37,942 nucleotides of DNA from positions 1-37,942 of the forward strand of contig NZ_JADMJL010000055.1 of assembly GCF_018780585.1 (NCBI RefSeq), given 5' to 3'. Within the stretch, counting starts at the first letter, position 1. Each line of letters begins with the position of its first letter. The translations under genes and the position numbers were made by a program. The DNA comes from Methyloversatilis discipulorum (GTDB lineage: Bacteria > Pseudomonadota > Gammaproteobacteria > Burkholderiales > Rhodocyclaceae). Positions 1 to 8,475 of the stretch are shown in pieces. The notes under the pieces are model-generated. The model ran no database searches. It saw nothing but the letters and a program-made list of their open reading frames with translations, and was not told where the DNA came from.

Positions 1-43
1 AGCGTATCGGGATGACTTGGGCATTCTACGGGGACGGGGTTAA

Positions 44-295
44 ATCAGTGTTTCCTTAAAACTCTTGTTCGCCAAGAGCTATTCGAAAATTGCTTCCGGC
101 ACCACATTTGCAGAACTGAAGATTGTTGCGCTGAAGGCACTTCAAGTTCATCTGCCTCCAATAGAACGGCAAAGGCGATTTGCGGCCATTGCCAAGTTGC
201 TTGAAGCGCAGCACACAAAGACTCGTGCAAACAAGGATGAACTTGATCATCTATTTGGATCGCTGCAGCAACGCGCCTTCCGCGGCGAACTTTGA
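44..295 (+). pseudogene. hsdS: 3' remnant of a type I restriction specificity subunit (HsdS)
   Basis: The reading frame ending at the TGA at 293-295 encodes the C-terminal end of an HsdS specificity subunit: an IASGTTFAEL block, then the LPPIERQRRF motif and a helical tail ending FRGEL. These match the conserved region after a target-recognition domain and its following spacer helix. HsdS normally has about 400 residues and two target-recognition domains; only about 80 residues are open here. The same frame has a TAA at 41-43, so the homologous stretch is cut off inside the window, and the 40 bases before it do not read as HsdS in any frame. The TTG at 65 is not a credible native start. The segment is AT-richer than everything downstream. 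It is either a decayed gene or the end of a frameshifted one that begins before the window. Confidence 0.6.
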
Positions 296-306
296 GGAGC
301 TGTTTC

Positions 307-2034
307 ATGCAGCAGCAGAACATTCCAATCGGCACACTGGTGGACATGTACAAGCGCGGCGAACTGCGCCTGCCGGAGATCCAGCGGCATTACGTGTGGC
401 GGGCCACGCGGGTGCGCGATCTGCTCGATTCGCTGTACCGCGGCTATCCGAGCGGGTCCATCCTGATGTGGGAAACCGACGAGGCGGTGCCCACCCGCGA
501 CTTTGCGATCGCGCAGGACAGCACCGCCTTCGCCGGCCGAAAGCTGCTGCTCGACGGGCAGCAGCGGCTGACGTCGCTGACGGCGGTGCTGGGCGGTGCG
601 CCGGTGTCGGTGCGCGGGCGCAAGCGGCCAATCGACATCCTGTTCAATCTGGAACATCCGGACGGCCCGCCCACCGATGTGGTGGAGATCGCCAGCGACG
701 AAGACGCGCCGACCGCCGCCGACGACGAGCTGGCGGATGAGGACGAAGACGCGGACGAGGGGGAACAGGGGCTGCAGGAGAAGCTGAGCCGCCGCACTTT
801 CGTGGTGGCGAGCAAGGCGCTGTCGCAGCGGCCGAACTGGGTGTCGGTGAGCGAGGTGTTCCGTACCGCCAGCGACACCGAAATACTGAAGAAGGCCGGC
901 ATCAGTTCGCTCGATGATCCGCGGCTGGAGCCATATTCGCAGCGCCTCAAGAAACTGCGTGCCATCAAGGACTACCCGTACGTGGTGCATGTGCTGGAAC
1001 GCGCGATGAGCTACGAAGAAGTGACCGAAATCTTCGTGCGCGTGAATTCGCTGGGCGCCAAGCTGCGCTCGTCCGATCTGGCGCTGGCCCAGATGACCTC
1101 GCGCTGGCCGAATCTGCTGAAGGAGCTCGAGACCTTTCAGGAAGAGTGCGAGCAGGGTGGTTTCACGCTCGAGCTGGGCCAGCTGGTACGCGCCATCGTT
1201 GTCTTTTCGACGCAGCAGTGTTTGTTCCGTAGCGTGGCGGCGACGCCGGTGGAAGTGCTCAAGGCCGGCTGGCAGCAGGCCCAAGAGGGACTGCGCTTCG
1301 CGATCAACTTCCTGCGAACGAATGCGGGCATCGAGGACGAAAGCCTGTTGTCCTCGCCGATGTTCGTTCATGTGCTGGCGGCGGTGAGCCGGATCAAGGA
1401 CAACCGGCTGACCGCGGACGAACGCCATCAGTTGCTGCACTGGCTGCTGGTGGCCAATGCGAAAGGCCGTTTTTCGCGCGGGTCGACCGAAACGCTGCTG
1501 AACGAAGATCTGGCCATCGTGTTTCGTGGTGGTGGCATCGGCGCACTGATGGAGCCGGTGAAACGGCAGTTCGGCCGCCTGCATGTGGAACCGGGTGATC
1601 TAGCAAACCGCGGAGTGAACAGCCCGCTGTTCTCGCTGGCCTATCTGGCGCTCAAGGCATCTGGCGCCAAGGACTGGTACAGCGGACTGGGCCTGTCGCT
1701 GACCCACCAAGGGCGGCTGCACTTCATCCAGTGGCATCACATCATTCCGAAGTCGCTGCTCAAGGCTCAGGGCTATGAAACCGGCGAGATCAACGAGATC
1801 GCCAACATGGCTTTCATCACCGGCCAGACCAACCGGCGCATCAGCAACAAGGATGCGAGCGACTATCTGGCCGACGTGGTGACGCGACAGGGCGAGGCGG
1901 CGCTGACCAGTCAGTGTGTGCCGACCGACGCGGCACTGTGGGCGATCGGGCGATATCGCGATTTCCTGCAGGTTCGGCGTGAAGCGCTGGCGCAGCGGAT
2001 GAACGAGTTCGTCCTTCAGGCTGCGGGAGGCTAG
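307..2034 (+). CDS. DUF262 (GmrSD-type N-terminal domain) protein with C-terminal HNH motif
   Basis: A 575-residue protein of the DUF262/GmrS-like class. The N-terminal half carries the DUF262 hallmark DGQQRLTSL (from D83), the ParB/Srx-like nucleotide-binding motif of GmrSD-type modification-dependent restriction proteins. Near residue 472 the sequence QWHHIIPKSLL is an HNH-type nuclease motif. Between them, about residues 127-156, is a strongly acidic low-complexity stretch rich in Asp and Glu. The ATG at 307 is chosen over the TTG at 292 because AGGAG at 296-300 lies 6 bases before it. That ribosome site overlaps the end of the hsdS remnant, so the two genes look like parts of one transcript. 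Family knowledge suggests cleavage of modified or invading DNA; whether it works alone or with the HsdR encoded downstream is not known. Confidence 0.85.
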   Translation: MQQQNIPIGTLVDMYKRGELRLPEIQRHYVWRATRVRDLLDSLYRGYPSGSILMWETDEAVPTRDFAIAQDSTAFAGRKLLLDGQQRLTSLTAVLGGAPVSVRGRKRPIDILFNLEHPDGPPTDVVEIASDEDAPTAADDELADEDEDADEGEQGLQEKLSRRTFVVASKALSQRPNWVSVSEVFRTASDTEILKKAGISSLDDPRLEPYSQRLKKLRAIKDYPYVVHVLERAMSYEEVTEIFVRVNSLGAKLRSSDLALAQMTSRWPNLLKELETFQEECEQGGFTLELGQLVRAIVVFSTQQCLFRSVAATPVEVLKAGWQQAQEGLRFAINFLRTNAGIEDESLLSSPMFVHVLAAVSRIKDNRLTADERHQLLHWLLVANAKGRFSRGSTETLLNEDLAIVFRGGGIGALMEPVKRQFGRLHVEPGDLANRGVNSPLFSLAYLALKASGAKDWYSGLGLSLTHQGRLHFIQWHHIIPKSLLKAQGYETGEINEIANMAFITGQTNRRISNKDASDYLADVVTRQGEAALTSQCVPTDAALWAIGRYRDFLQVRREALAQRMNEFVLQAAGG

Positions 2035-2059
2035 GTGCTCGAACATCAAGGACGTTGTC

Positions 2060-2089
2060 TTGTTTTATTTTTCAACCCTAATCTAAAAT
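2060..2089 (+). promoter_or_regulatory. Candidate sigma70-type promoter before fic
   Basis: The short gap between the DUF262 gene and fic is strikingly AT-rich for this window. TTGTTT at 2060-2065 and TAAAAT at 2084-2089 are separated by 18 bases, an acceptable -35/-10 pair. If real, fic and hsdR can be transcribed independently of the upstream genes. This is a motif match only. Confidence 0.4.
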
Positions 2090-2123
2090 AATCCATCGCC
2101 TTGTTTTAGCTTCCCCACCGCCC

Positions 2124-3338
2124 ATGCGTCGTCCGCCTCCCGGCCAAACCGTCACGGTGTCCACGCAGGGCGAGCCCTTCCGGGCTTTCGTGCCGGCGCC
2201 GCTGCCGCCGGTGCCGCCGCTGGAATGGACGGCGACGCTGCGAAGTCGCTTCGACCGCGCGCTGCTGGCGCTGGGCCGCCTCGATGCCGTGTCGGCGCTG
2301 CTGCCGAATGCCGAACTGCTGCTGTACAGCTTCGTGCGCAAGGAGGCGGTGCTGTCGTCGCAGATCGAAGGTACGCAGTCTTCGCTGGCCGACCTGCTGC
2401 TGTACGAGATCGACGAGCAGCCGGGCGTGCCCATCGAAGACGCGCAGGAGGTGAGCCGCTGTGTGGCGGCGCTGGCGCACGGCGTGCGGCGGCTGCGCGA
2501 GGGCTTTCCGCTGAGCCTGCGGCTGCTGCGCGAAATGCACGCGGTGCTGCTGGACCACCCGCGCGGCGCCGGCAAGACGCCGGGCGAATTCCGCCGGTCG
2601 CAGGTGTGGCTGGGCGGCACGCGGCCGGGCAATGCGCTGTTCGTGCCGCCGCCGGCCGACGCGCTGGCCGGCTGCCTGCACGATTTCGAGCGCTTCCTGC
2701 ACGACCTGCCCGAAGCCACGCCAGCGCTGGTGAAGGCTGGGCTGGCCCACGTGCAGTTCGAAACCATCCACCCCTTTCTCGACGGCAATGGCCGCATCGG
2801 CCGCCTGCTCATCGTGCTGCAGTTGCTGGCCGACGGCCTGCTGCGCGAACCGCTGCTCTACCCCAGCCTGTTCTTCAAGACGCACCGGGCGCTCTATTAC
2901 GATCTGCTGAATGGCGTGCGCACCGACGGCGACTGGGAACGCTGGCTGGATTTCTTCGCCGAGGGCGTAGAAGCCAGCGCCAGTCAGGCGGTACGCACCG
3001 CGCAGGCGCTGCTGGCCCTGGTGAGCACCGACCGCGACCGCATCGCCACGCTGGGCCGCGCGGCGGCCTCCGGGCTGGCGCTGCACAGCGCACTGCAGCG
3101 CCAGCCGGTCACGTCGGCGGCGGCGCTGGGCAAGGCGACCGGCCTGAGTGCGGCCACCGTGAACAAGACGCTGGTGCTGCTGGAAAAGCTGGGCGTGGTG
3201 AGCGAACTGACCGAAAGACGGCGCGGCCGGGTGTTCGCCTACCGCGACTATGTGGCGCTGATCAACGCCGGACTGGATGAGCCGCCAAAGACCGATGCGA
3301 GCGAACGCGCCGAAGGTGCGACGTGGGAGGATGGATGA
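2124..3338 (+). CDS. Fic family protein (probable AMPylator, class II)
   Basis: A 404-residue Fic protein. Fic enzymes usually transfer AMP from ATP to hydroxyl side chains of target proteins. The complete core motif HPFLDGNGRIGR lies at residues 216-227, with catalytic His216 and phosphate-binding Asn222 and Arg224. The N-terminal region has the inhibitory motif S-x-x-x-E-G (SSQIEG, Ser78 to Gly83, Glu82), which makes it a class II Fic: the protein carries its own inhibitory helix. The last ~100 residues read as a winged-helix DNA-binding domain (a segment around SAATVNKTLVLLEKLGVV), as in many Fic/DUF4172-like proteins, so it may regulate its own gene. Its TGA overlaps the ATG of hsdR by four bases, so the two are translationally coupled. 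No clear ribosome-binding site precedes the ATG at 2124, so the exact start is less certain. Confidence 0.9.
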   Translation: MRRPPPGQTVTVSTQGEPFRAFVPAPLPPVPPLEWTATLRSRFDRALLALGRLDAVSALLPNAELLLYSFVRKEAVLSSQIEGTQSSLADLLLYEIDEQPGVPIEDAQEVSRCVAALAHGVRRLREGFPLSLRLLREMHAVLLDHPRGAGKTPGEFRRSQVWLGGTRPGNALFVPPPADALAGCLHDFERFLHDLPEATPALVKAGLAHVQFETIHPFLDGNGRIGRLLIVLQLLADGLLREPLLYPSLFFKTHRALYYDLLNGVRTDGDWERWLDFFAEGVEASASQAVRTAQALLALVSTDRDRIATLGRAAASGLALHSALQRQPVTSAAALGKATGLSAATVNKTLVLLEKLGVVSELTERRRGRVFAYRDYVALINAGLDEPPKTDASERAEGATWEDG

Positions 3339-6300
3339 GCCAGTTCCTGTTCCTGCAGGCCGAATGGCCGCTGCTGTTCGAAGCGGCAAGCAAGGCCGAG
3401 GGCGATGCGCACGGCGACGCGCGGGTGTCCTGCTTCTACGCGCGGCGCGCGCTCGAAATCGCGGTGGCCTGGCTGTACCGGCACGACCGGAGCCTGAAGC
3501 AGCCTTATCAGGACAACCTGAGCGCGTGGATACACGAACCGACCTTCCGCACCGCGGTCGGCGACGCGCTGTTCACGAAGGCGCGGCTGATCAAGGATCT
3601 GGGCAATCGCGCGGTGCACGATGCGCGGCGGATCGAAGCGTCGGAAGCGCTCACCACGACGCGCGAGCTGTTCCATTTCACGTACTGGCTCGCCCGCACC
3701 TACGGGCGCCAGCAGCGGCCGGCACCGGATCTGACTTTTTCCGCGGCTCTGCTGCCGCGACCGGCGAACGTGGCGCCGCAGACGCCGGCCCAGCTGCAGG
3801 CGCTGGAAGCGAAGCTGAAGGCGAGCGACGAGGCGCTGGCGCAGGCGCGGGCCGAGAACAGCGCGCTGAACGAGGAACTGCAGGCGCTGCGCGAGGCCAT
3901 TGCGGCGGCGAAGAAGGCGAACAGCGCAGAGCCGGACACGCACGATTACTCCGAAGCCGAAACGCGCAGCGCCTTCATCGACCTGCTGCTGAAGGAGGCC
4001 GGCTGGCAGCTCGACACGAAGAACTTCGAGGCCGAAGTCGAGGGCATGCCCAATGGCGAAGGCAAGGGCTATGTCGATTACGTGCTGTGGGGCGACGACG
4101 GCAGACCGCTGGCGCTGATCGAAGCCAAGCGCACCACACGCAATCCCGCGGTCGGCCAGCAGCAGGCCAAGCTGTATGCAGATTGCCTGCAGGCGAAGTT
4201 CGGCCAACGACCGGTCATTTTCTATTCCAATGGCTACGAACACTGGATCTGGGACGACCTGAACGACCCGCCGCGCCCGGTGCAGGGTTTCTACAAGAAG
4301 GCAGAACTCGAACTGATGGTGCAGCGCCGGACAAGTCGCCGGCCGCTTGCGGAGACCACCATCGATGGCCGCATCATCGAGCGCTACTACCAGACCCGCG
4401 CGGTGCGGCGGGTGGGCGAGCACTTCGAAGCAGACCGCCAGCGCCGCGCCCTGCTGGTGATGGCGACCGGCTCGGGCAAGACGCGTACGGTGATCGCGCT
4501 CATCGACGTGCTGATGCGCAGCAACTGGGTGAAGCGCGTGCTTTTCCTGGCCGACCGGGTGGCGCTGGTGAACCAGGCGGTGAAGGCGTTCAAGACACAT
4601 CTGCCGGACGCGGCGCCGGTGAATCTGGTGACCGACCGGCACGCCGAAGGGCGGGTGTTCGTGTCGACTTATCCGACCATGATGGGTCTGATCGACGAGG
4701 CCCACGACGGACAGCGCCGCTTCGGCGTCGGCCATTTCGATCTGATCGTGATCGACGAGGCGCACCGCTCGGTGTACCAGAAGTACCGCGCCATCTTCGA
4801 CTACTTCGATGCGCTGCTGGTGGGCCTGACGGCGACGCCGAAGGACGAGATCGACCGCAATACCTACGGACTGTTCGAGTTGGAAACCGGCGTGCCGACC
4901 GACGCCTACGGCCTCGACGAGGCGGTGGCCGACGGCCATCTGGTGCCGCCGGTCGCGGTGTCGGTGCCGCTGCGCTTCATGCGTGACGGCATACGCTACG
5001 ACGACCTGAGCGAAGACGAAAAGGAACAGTGGGACGCGCAGGAGTGGAATGACGAAGGCACGGTGCCGACCGAAGTCGATCCGGCCGAACTGAACCGCTG
5101 GCTGTTCAACGAGGACACGGTGGACAAGGCGCTCGCGCTGCTGATGACGCACGGCCAGAAGGTGGCCGGCGGCGACCGTTTGGGCAAGACCATCGTGTTC
5201 GCGAAGAACAACGACCACGCCGATTTCATTGCCCGCCGCTTCGACGCGAACTACCCGCAGTACGCCGGCCACTTCGCGCGCGTCGTGACCTACCGCACCG
5301 AGTACGCACAGAGCCTGATCGACGATTTCTCGGCGCCTGCCCGCATGCCGCACATCGCGGTATCGGTGGACATGCTGGACACCGGCGTCGACGTGCCCGA
5401 GGTCGTGAACCTGGTGTTCTTCAAGGTGGTGCGCTCGAAAACCAAGTTCTGGCAGATGCTGGGGCGCGGCACCCGGCTGTGCCCCGATCTGTTCGGGCCG
5501 GGCGAGCACAAGAAAAATTTCCTTGTGTTCGATTTCTGCCAGAACCTCGAATTCTTCAGCCAGAACCCGGCGACCAGCGACGGTGCGCTGGGCGAGGCGC
5601 TGGGCACACGACTGTTCCGCGCGCGGCTGGACATGATCGGTGAGCTGGATCGCCGGCAGCGCGAAACCGTGCAGGAAGCGCGGGCGTCCTTCGGCGACGA
5701 CCCGAACGAAACGCAGCTGCGCGACGAGATCGCCAGCATGCTGCACGCGAAGGTGGCGGCGATGAATGTCGACAATTTTGTCGTGAGACCGCGCCGTCGT
5801 ATCGTCGAAACCTACTCCCAGCCGCAGGCCTGGCAGCGCCTCGACGCCGATGCGCTCGACGCACTGCGGCGCGAAGTGGCGGACCTGCCGTCGGCACTGA
5901 GCGACGACGACGAGGACGCCAAGCGTTTCGATCTGCTCGCGCTGCGCACGCAGCTCGCAGTGCTGCAGGCGCTGCCGGAATTCACGGCGCTGCGCGAACG
6001 GATGCAGTCGATCGCCGGCGCGCTGGAGGAGCAGCCGGCCATTCCGGCGATCAAGGCGGAAATGGTGCTGATCCAGGCGGTGGCCGGCGAGGAATGGTGG
6101 CAGGACGTGACCGTGGGCATGCTGGAGACAGCGCGACGCCGGCTGCGTGCGCTGGTGAAACTCATCCCCAGGGGCCAGAAGAAGGTCGTCTACACCGACT
6201 TCGAGGACGAACTGGGCGAGGCGGTGACGGTGGATCTGCCACAGGTGACCGCGGGCCTAGACATGAACCGCTTCAAGGACAAGGCGCGCCAGTTCCTGAA

Positions 6301-6727
6301 GGCGCACGCGTCGCACGTGTCGCTGCAGCGGCTGCGCCGCAATCAGGCGCTGACGCCGGCCGATCTGCAGGAACTGGAGCGCATGCTGGTCGAGGCCGGC
6401 GGCACCCGGCCGCTGATCGACGCGGCGGTGAGCAAATGCCAGGGCCTCGGCCTGTTCATCCGCTCCCTGGTCGGACTGGACCGCGAAGCGGCGATGCTGG
6501 CGTTCGGGGACTTCATCCAGGGCACGACTGTCACGCCGGCGCAGATCGAATTCATCGATCTGGTCATCAGCGAACTGACTCAGGCCGGCGTGATGGAATC
6601 GGACCGGCTGTTCCAGTCGCCCTTTACCGACCTGCACGCGCAGGGGCCGCTGGGGGTGTTTCCGCCTGCGCGGGTGACCGAACTGGTGCGCATACTCGAC
6701 GAGGTGAAGGCCCGCGCGGTTGCGTAG
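3335..6727 (+). CDS. hsdR: Type I restriction endonuclease subunit R (HsdR)
   Basis: A 1130-residue motor and nuclease subunit of a type I restriction enzyme. Residues 1 to ~125 resemble DUF4145, followed by a short predicted coiled coil (~140-190). The PD-(D/E)xK nuclease site is Asp248 followed by Glu263-Ala-Lys265. The helicase has Walker A ATGSGKT at 377-383, DEAH at 474-477 and a motif VI-like QMLGRGTR, then an EcoEI-type C-terminal region. All catalytic residues are present. The ATG at 3335 is preceded by GGGAGG (3325-3330) and overlaps the fic stop as ATGA, so it is preferred to the GTG at 3323. The enzyme would need HsdM and HsdS to act; HsdM is not in this window and the visible HsdS is a remnant. 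It may work with partners outside the window or be orphaned. Confidence 0.93.
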   Translation: MSQFLFLQAEWPLLFEAASKAEGDAHGDARVSCFYARRALEIAVAWLYRHDRSLKQPYQDNLSAWIHEPTFRTAVGDALFTKARLIKDLGNRAVHDARRIEASEALTTTRELFHFTYWLARTYGRQQRPAPDLTFSAALLPRPANVAPQTPAQLQALEAKLKASDEALAQARAENSALNEELQALREAIAAAKKANSAEPDTHDYSEAETRSAFIDLLLKEAGWQLDTKNFEAEVEGMPNGEGKGYVDYVLWGDDGRPLALIEAKRTTRNPAVGQQQAKLYADCLQAKFGQRPVIFYSNGYEHWIWDDLNDPPRPVQGFYKKAELELMVQRRTSRRPLAETTIDGRIIERYYQTRAVRRVGEHFEADRQRRALLVMATGSGKTRTVIALIDVLMRSNWVKRVLFLADRVALVNQAVKAFKTHLPDAAPVNLVTDRHAEGRVFVSTYPTMMGLIDEAHDGQRRFGVGHFDLIVIDEAHRSVYQKYRAIFDYFDALLVGLTATPKDEIDRNTYGLFELETGVPTDAYGLDEAVADGHLVPPVAVSVPLRFMRDGIRYDDLSEDEKEQWDAQEWNDEGTVPTEVDPAELNRWLFNEDTVDKALALLMTHGQKVAGGDRLGKTIVFAKNNDHADFIARRFDANYPQYAGHFARVVTYRTEYAQSLIDDFSAPARMPHIAVSVDMLDTGVDVPEVVNLVFFKVVRSKTKFWQMLGRGTRLCPDLFGPGEHKKNFLVFDFCQNLEFFSQNPATSDGALGEALGTRLFRARLDMIGELDRRQRETVQEARASFGDDPNETQLRDEIASMLHAKVAAMNVDNFVVRPRRRIVETYSQPQAWQRLDADALDALRREVADLPSALSDDDEDAKRFDLLALRTQLAVLQALPEFTALRERMQSIAGALEEQPAIPAIKAEMVLIQAVAGEEWWQDVTVGMLETARRRLRALVKLIPRGQKKVVYTDFEDELGEAVTVDLPQVTAGLDMNRFKDKARQFLKAHASHVSLQRLRRNQALTPADLQELERMLVEAGGTRPLIDAAVSKCQGLGLFIRSLVGLDREAAMLAFGDFIQGTTVTPAQIEFIDLVISELTQAGVMESDRLFQSPFTDLHAQGPLGVFPPARVTELVRILDEVKARAVA

Positions 6728-6748
6728 CCCCATCGAGCTGTCCTGCCC

Positions 6749-7498
6749 TCAGGCGGGCTGGGTCAGCGTCATCAGGATGTCCGCATACCAGGCGCAGTTC
6801 AGCCCCAGCGCCTCGTCCATCTTGAGGTCGCGCGTACCGACGTCGAGCCGTGCCGAGTGCACGCCGAGCAGCATCCACGGCAGGTCGCCCAACGTGGCAG
6901 GGTCGTCGGGCACGCGCATGACGACCGGTGCGCCGCTGATGCCGCGGTGGGTGCGGGCGTCGGTCAGGAAGTAGCCTTCGCCCTGGAAGCGCAGGCCGAA
7001 AGACGAGGCGATGCCGGCCTGACGCACCACCGGCATGTGGTGCAGCGTGTCGTGGAAGCCGAGCGGGAAACCGACCACCAGCAGCGAGCTGCCGACTTCG
7101 ATGCGGTCGAGGTCGGCCGACAGGTGAGCTGGCGTGAAGGCGCGCCAGACGGCGGTCGGCGGCAGCGCGGCGCGATCCAGTTCGATCAGCGCGACGTCGA
7201 TGGCACCGGCACGGTCGGCGCCCTGGCGCCACAGGCTCTTGCCGTTGCGATAGAGCGGGATCGAGAAGCCGGTGGAGCGCGCCATGTTGGCGGCGTCGAT
7301 GTGCAGTTCGATTTCGATGCGGTCGGGAAAGTGACGGCTTGGCTGATCGACCAGCACGTGGCGGCTGGTGACCAGATAGAGCCGCCCGTCGCGTTCGAAG
7401 AAGAAGCCGCTGGCGTTGGTGAGCGCGCGTGCGCCATCGAACGTGCAGATGCGCGCGGCGACGAGCAGGATGGGTTCTATCATCGGATTCGGCGGCAT
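6749..7498 (-). CDS. Trypsin-like serine protease, no signal peptide
   Basis: A 249-residue chymotrypsin-fold protease (S1/S64-like). The full catalytic triad can be placed: His47 in TSRHV, Asp101 in AIDVAL, and Ser188 in GISGAP. The N-terminus shows no signal peptide or membrane segment, so it should be cytosolic, unlike the periplasmic DegP proteases, and there is no PDZ domain. The ATG at 7498 has a GAGGG ribosome site about 8 bases upstream; the reading frame continues to 7771 but that part overlaps the infA leader. The gene converges on hsdR with only 21 bases between the stops. Solitary cytosolic trypsin-like proteases occur beside defence genes in some genomes; a role here is speculation. 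Confidence 0.82.
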   Translation of the reverse strand: MPPNPMIEPILLVAARICTFDGARALTNASGFFFERDGRLYLVTSRHVLVDQPSRHFPDRIEIELHIDAANMARSTGFSIPLYRNGKSLWRQGADRAGAIDVALIELDRAALPPTAVWRAFTPAHLSADLDRIEVGSSLLVVGFPLGFHDTLHHMPVVRQAGIASSFGLRFQGEGYFLTDARTHRGISGAPVVMRVPDDPATLGDLPWMLLGVHSARLDVGTRDLKMDEALGLNCAWYADILMTLTQPA

Positions 7499-7770
7499 GA
7501 AACGGCCCTCATTGTGATCGCCTTCCGCAGATATACCGACAGAAAGCCCGTTTTCGGTGCATAGTGTCGGCCGGCGCCGCACGGTTTTCACCGATTCCGG
7601 CCGCGTCGTCACTGCAGTTTTCCGGTTTCCTTCTCGCGCAGACCCCGTCGTCGGCGACCCGAATCCAGTCGCATCCCAAAGCGATCCCGCAGTCAGTCCT
7701 GCTGACGTTCCACGGCCCGCGCGCCTGCGGCCCGGCGTCCACTTTTCACGCCCACCCCGGGAGAGCCGCA

Positions 7771-8031
7771 ATGGCCAAGGAAGAACTGATCGACATGAAC
7801 GGCGTAGTGACGGAAGTCCTGCCCGATTCGCGCTACCGCGTCACGCTGGAGAACGGCCACATGGTGGTCGCCTACACCTGCGGCAAGATGCGCAAGCACC
7901 ACATCCGCATCATCGCCGGCGACAAGGTGTCGCTGGAAATGTCGCCCTACGACTTCAGCAAGGGGCGCATCACTTTCCGTCACATCGAAGGCCGTGGCGC
8001 AGCGTCCGCACCGGTACGCCGCACGCATTGA
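7771..8031 (+). CDS. infA: Translation initiation factor IF-1 (second, solitary copy)
   Basis: An 86-residue IF-1 with the standard S1-like OB-fold: it starts [11 protein letters not shown], continues with [19 protein letters not shown] and ends near [14 protein letters not shown]-1 binds the ribosomal A site during initiation. Betaproteobacteria often carry this kind of copy outside the ribosomal protein cluster, slightly longer at the C-terminus than the cluster copy. GGAGAG at about 7760 serves the ATG at 7771. The 272-base gap between the divergent protease gene and infA shows no gene; the frame is open upstream to 7564, but its translation resembles nothing and is treated as leader. Expression in stress or cold would fit a solitary IF-1, but the sequence does not prove it. 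Confidence 0.93.
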   Translation: MAKEELIDMNGVVTEVLPDSRYRVTLENGHMVVAYTCGKMRKHHIRIIAGDKVSLEMSPYDFSKGRITFRHIEGRGAASAPVRRTH

Positions 8032-8046
8032 GTCCCTGCTGCGCGG

Positions 8047-8475
8047 TCAGCGTCCGCGCATCTTGCGGCGCTTTTCGTGCAGTTCCTGCGCCTCGACCGA
8101 CATCGTTGCGGTCGGCCGCGCCAGCAGCCGGGCGAGCCCGATCGGCTCACCGGTGAATTCGCACCAGCCGTAACTGCCGTCGTCGATGCGCGCCAGCGCC
8201 TCGTCTATCGTGTGCAGGTGCTTGCGTTCGCGATCGCGAACGCGCAATTCCAGCGAATGATCCTCCTCCAGCGACGCGCGGTCCGACGGGTCGGGCGTGC
8301 GCTCGAACTCGTGCAGGTGCTGCGTCGTTTCGTGCGCAGACTGCAGCAGCGCGTCGCGCTCGGCGAGCAATCGCTGCCGGAAGAAGGCGAGTTGCTCCGG
8401 CGACATGTACTCCGACGGCGGGGATGCGAGCAGGCGGGCTTCGACGTCCGCCTCGGCAAGGAGGGTAGCGCTCAT
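8047..8475 (-). CDS. DksA/TraR-family regulator lacking the zinc-binding cysteines
   Basis: A 142-residue DksA paralogue. DksA enters the RNA polymerase secondary channel and acts with ppGpp. The coiled-coil tip motif D-x-x-D-x-A is intact as DPSDRA, and the C-terminal block GEPIGLARLLARPTAT is the classic DksA globular region. Canonical DksA holds zinc with C-x2-C and C-x2-C; here the four positions read Cys, Thr, Ser and Ala, so only one ligand survives and zinc binding is unlikely. Zinc-independent DksA paralogues, such as Pseudomonas DksA2, are known and can be induced in zinc limitation. The ATG at 8475 is preceded by GGAAGG with about 8 bases of spacing. The gene is convergent with infA, 15 bases apart. 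Confidence 0.88.
   Translation of the reverse strand: MSATLLAEADVEARLLASPPSEYMSPEQLAFFRQRLLAERDALLQSAHETTQHLHEFERTPDPSDRASLEEDHSLELRVRDRERKHLHTIDEALARIDDGSYGWCEFTGEPIGLARLLARPTATMSVEAQELHEKRRKMRGR

Noticed and set aside
3248-5746. 832-codon minus-strand open frame opposite hsdR
   Set aside because: Antisense to a gene with complete motifs; Arg/His/Gln-rich shadow composition.
7564-7770. 69-residue N-terminal extension of infA
   Set aside because: IF-1 starts at MAKEEL everywhere; the extension has no similarity and lies before a good ribosome site.
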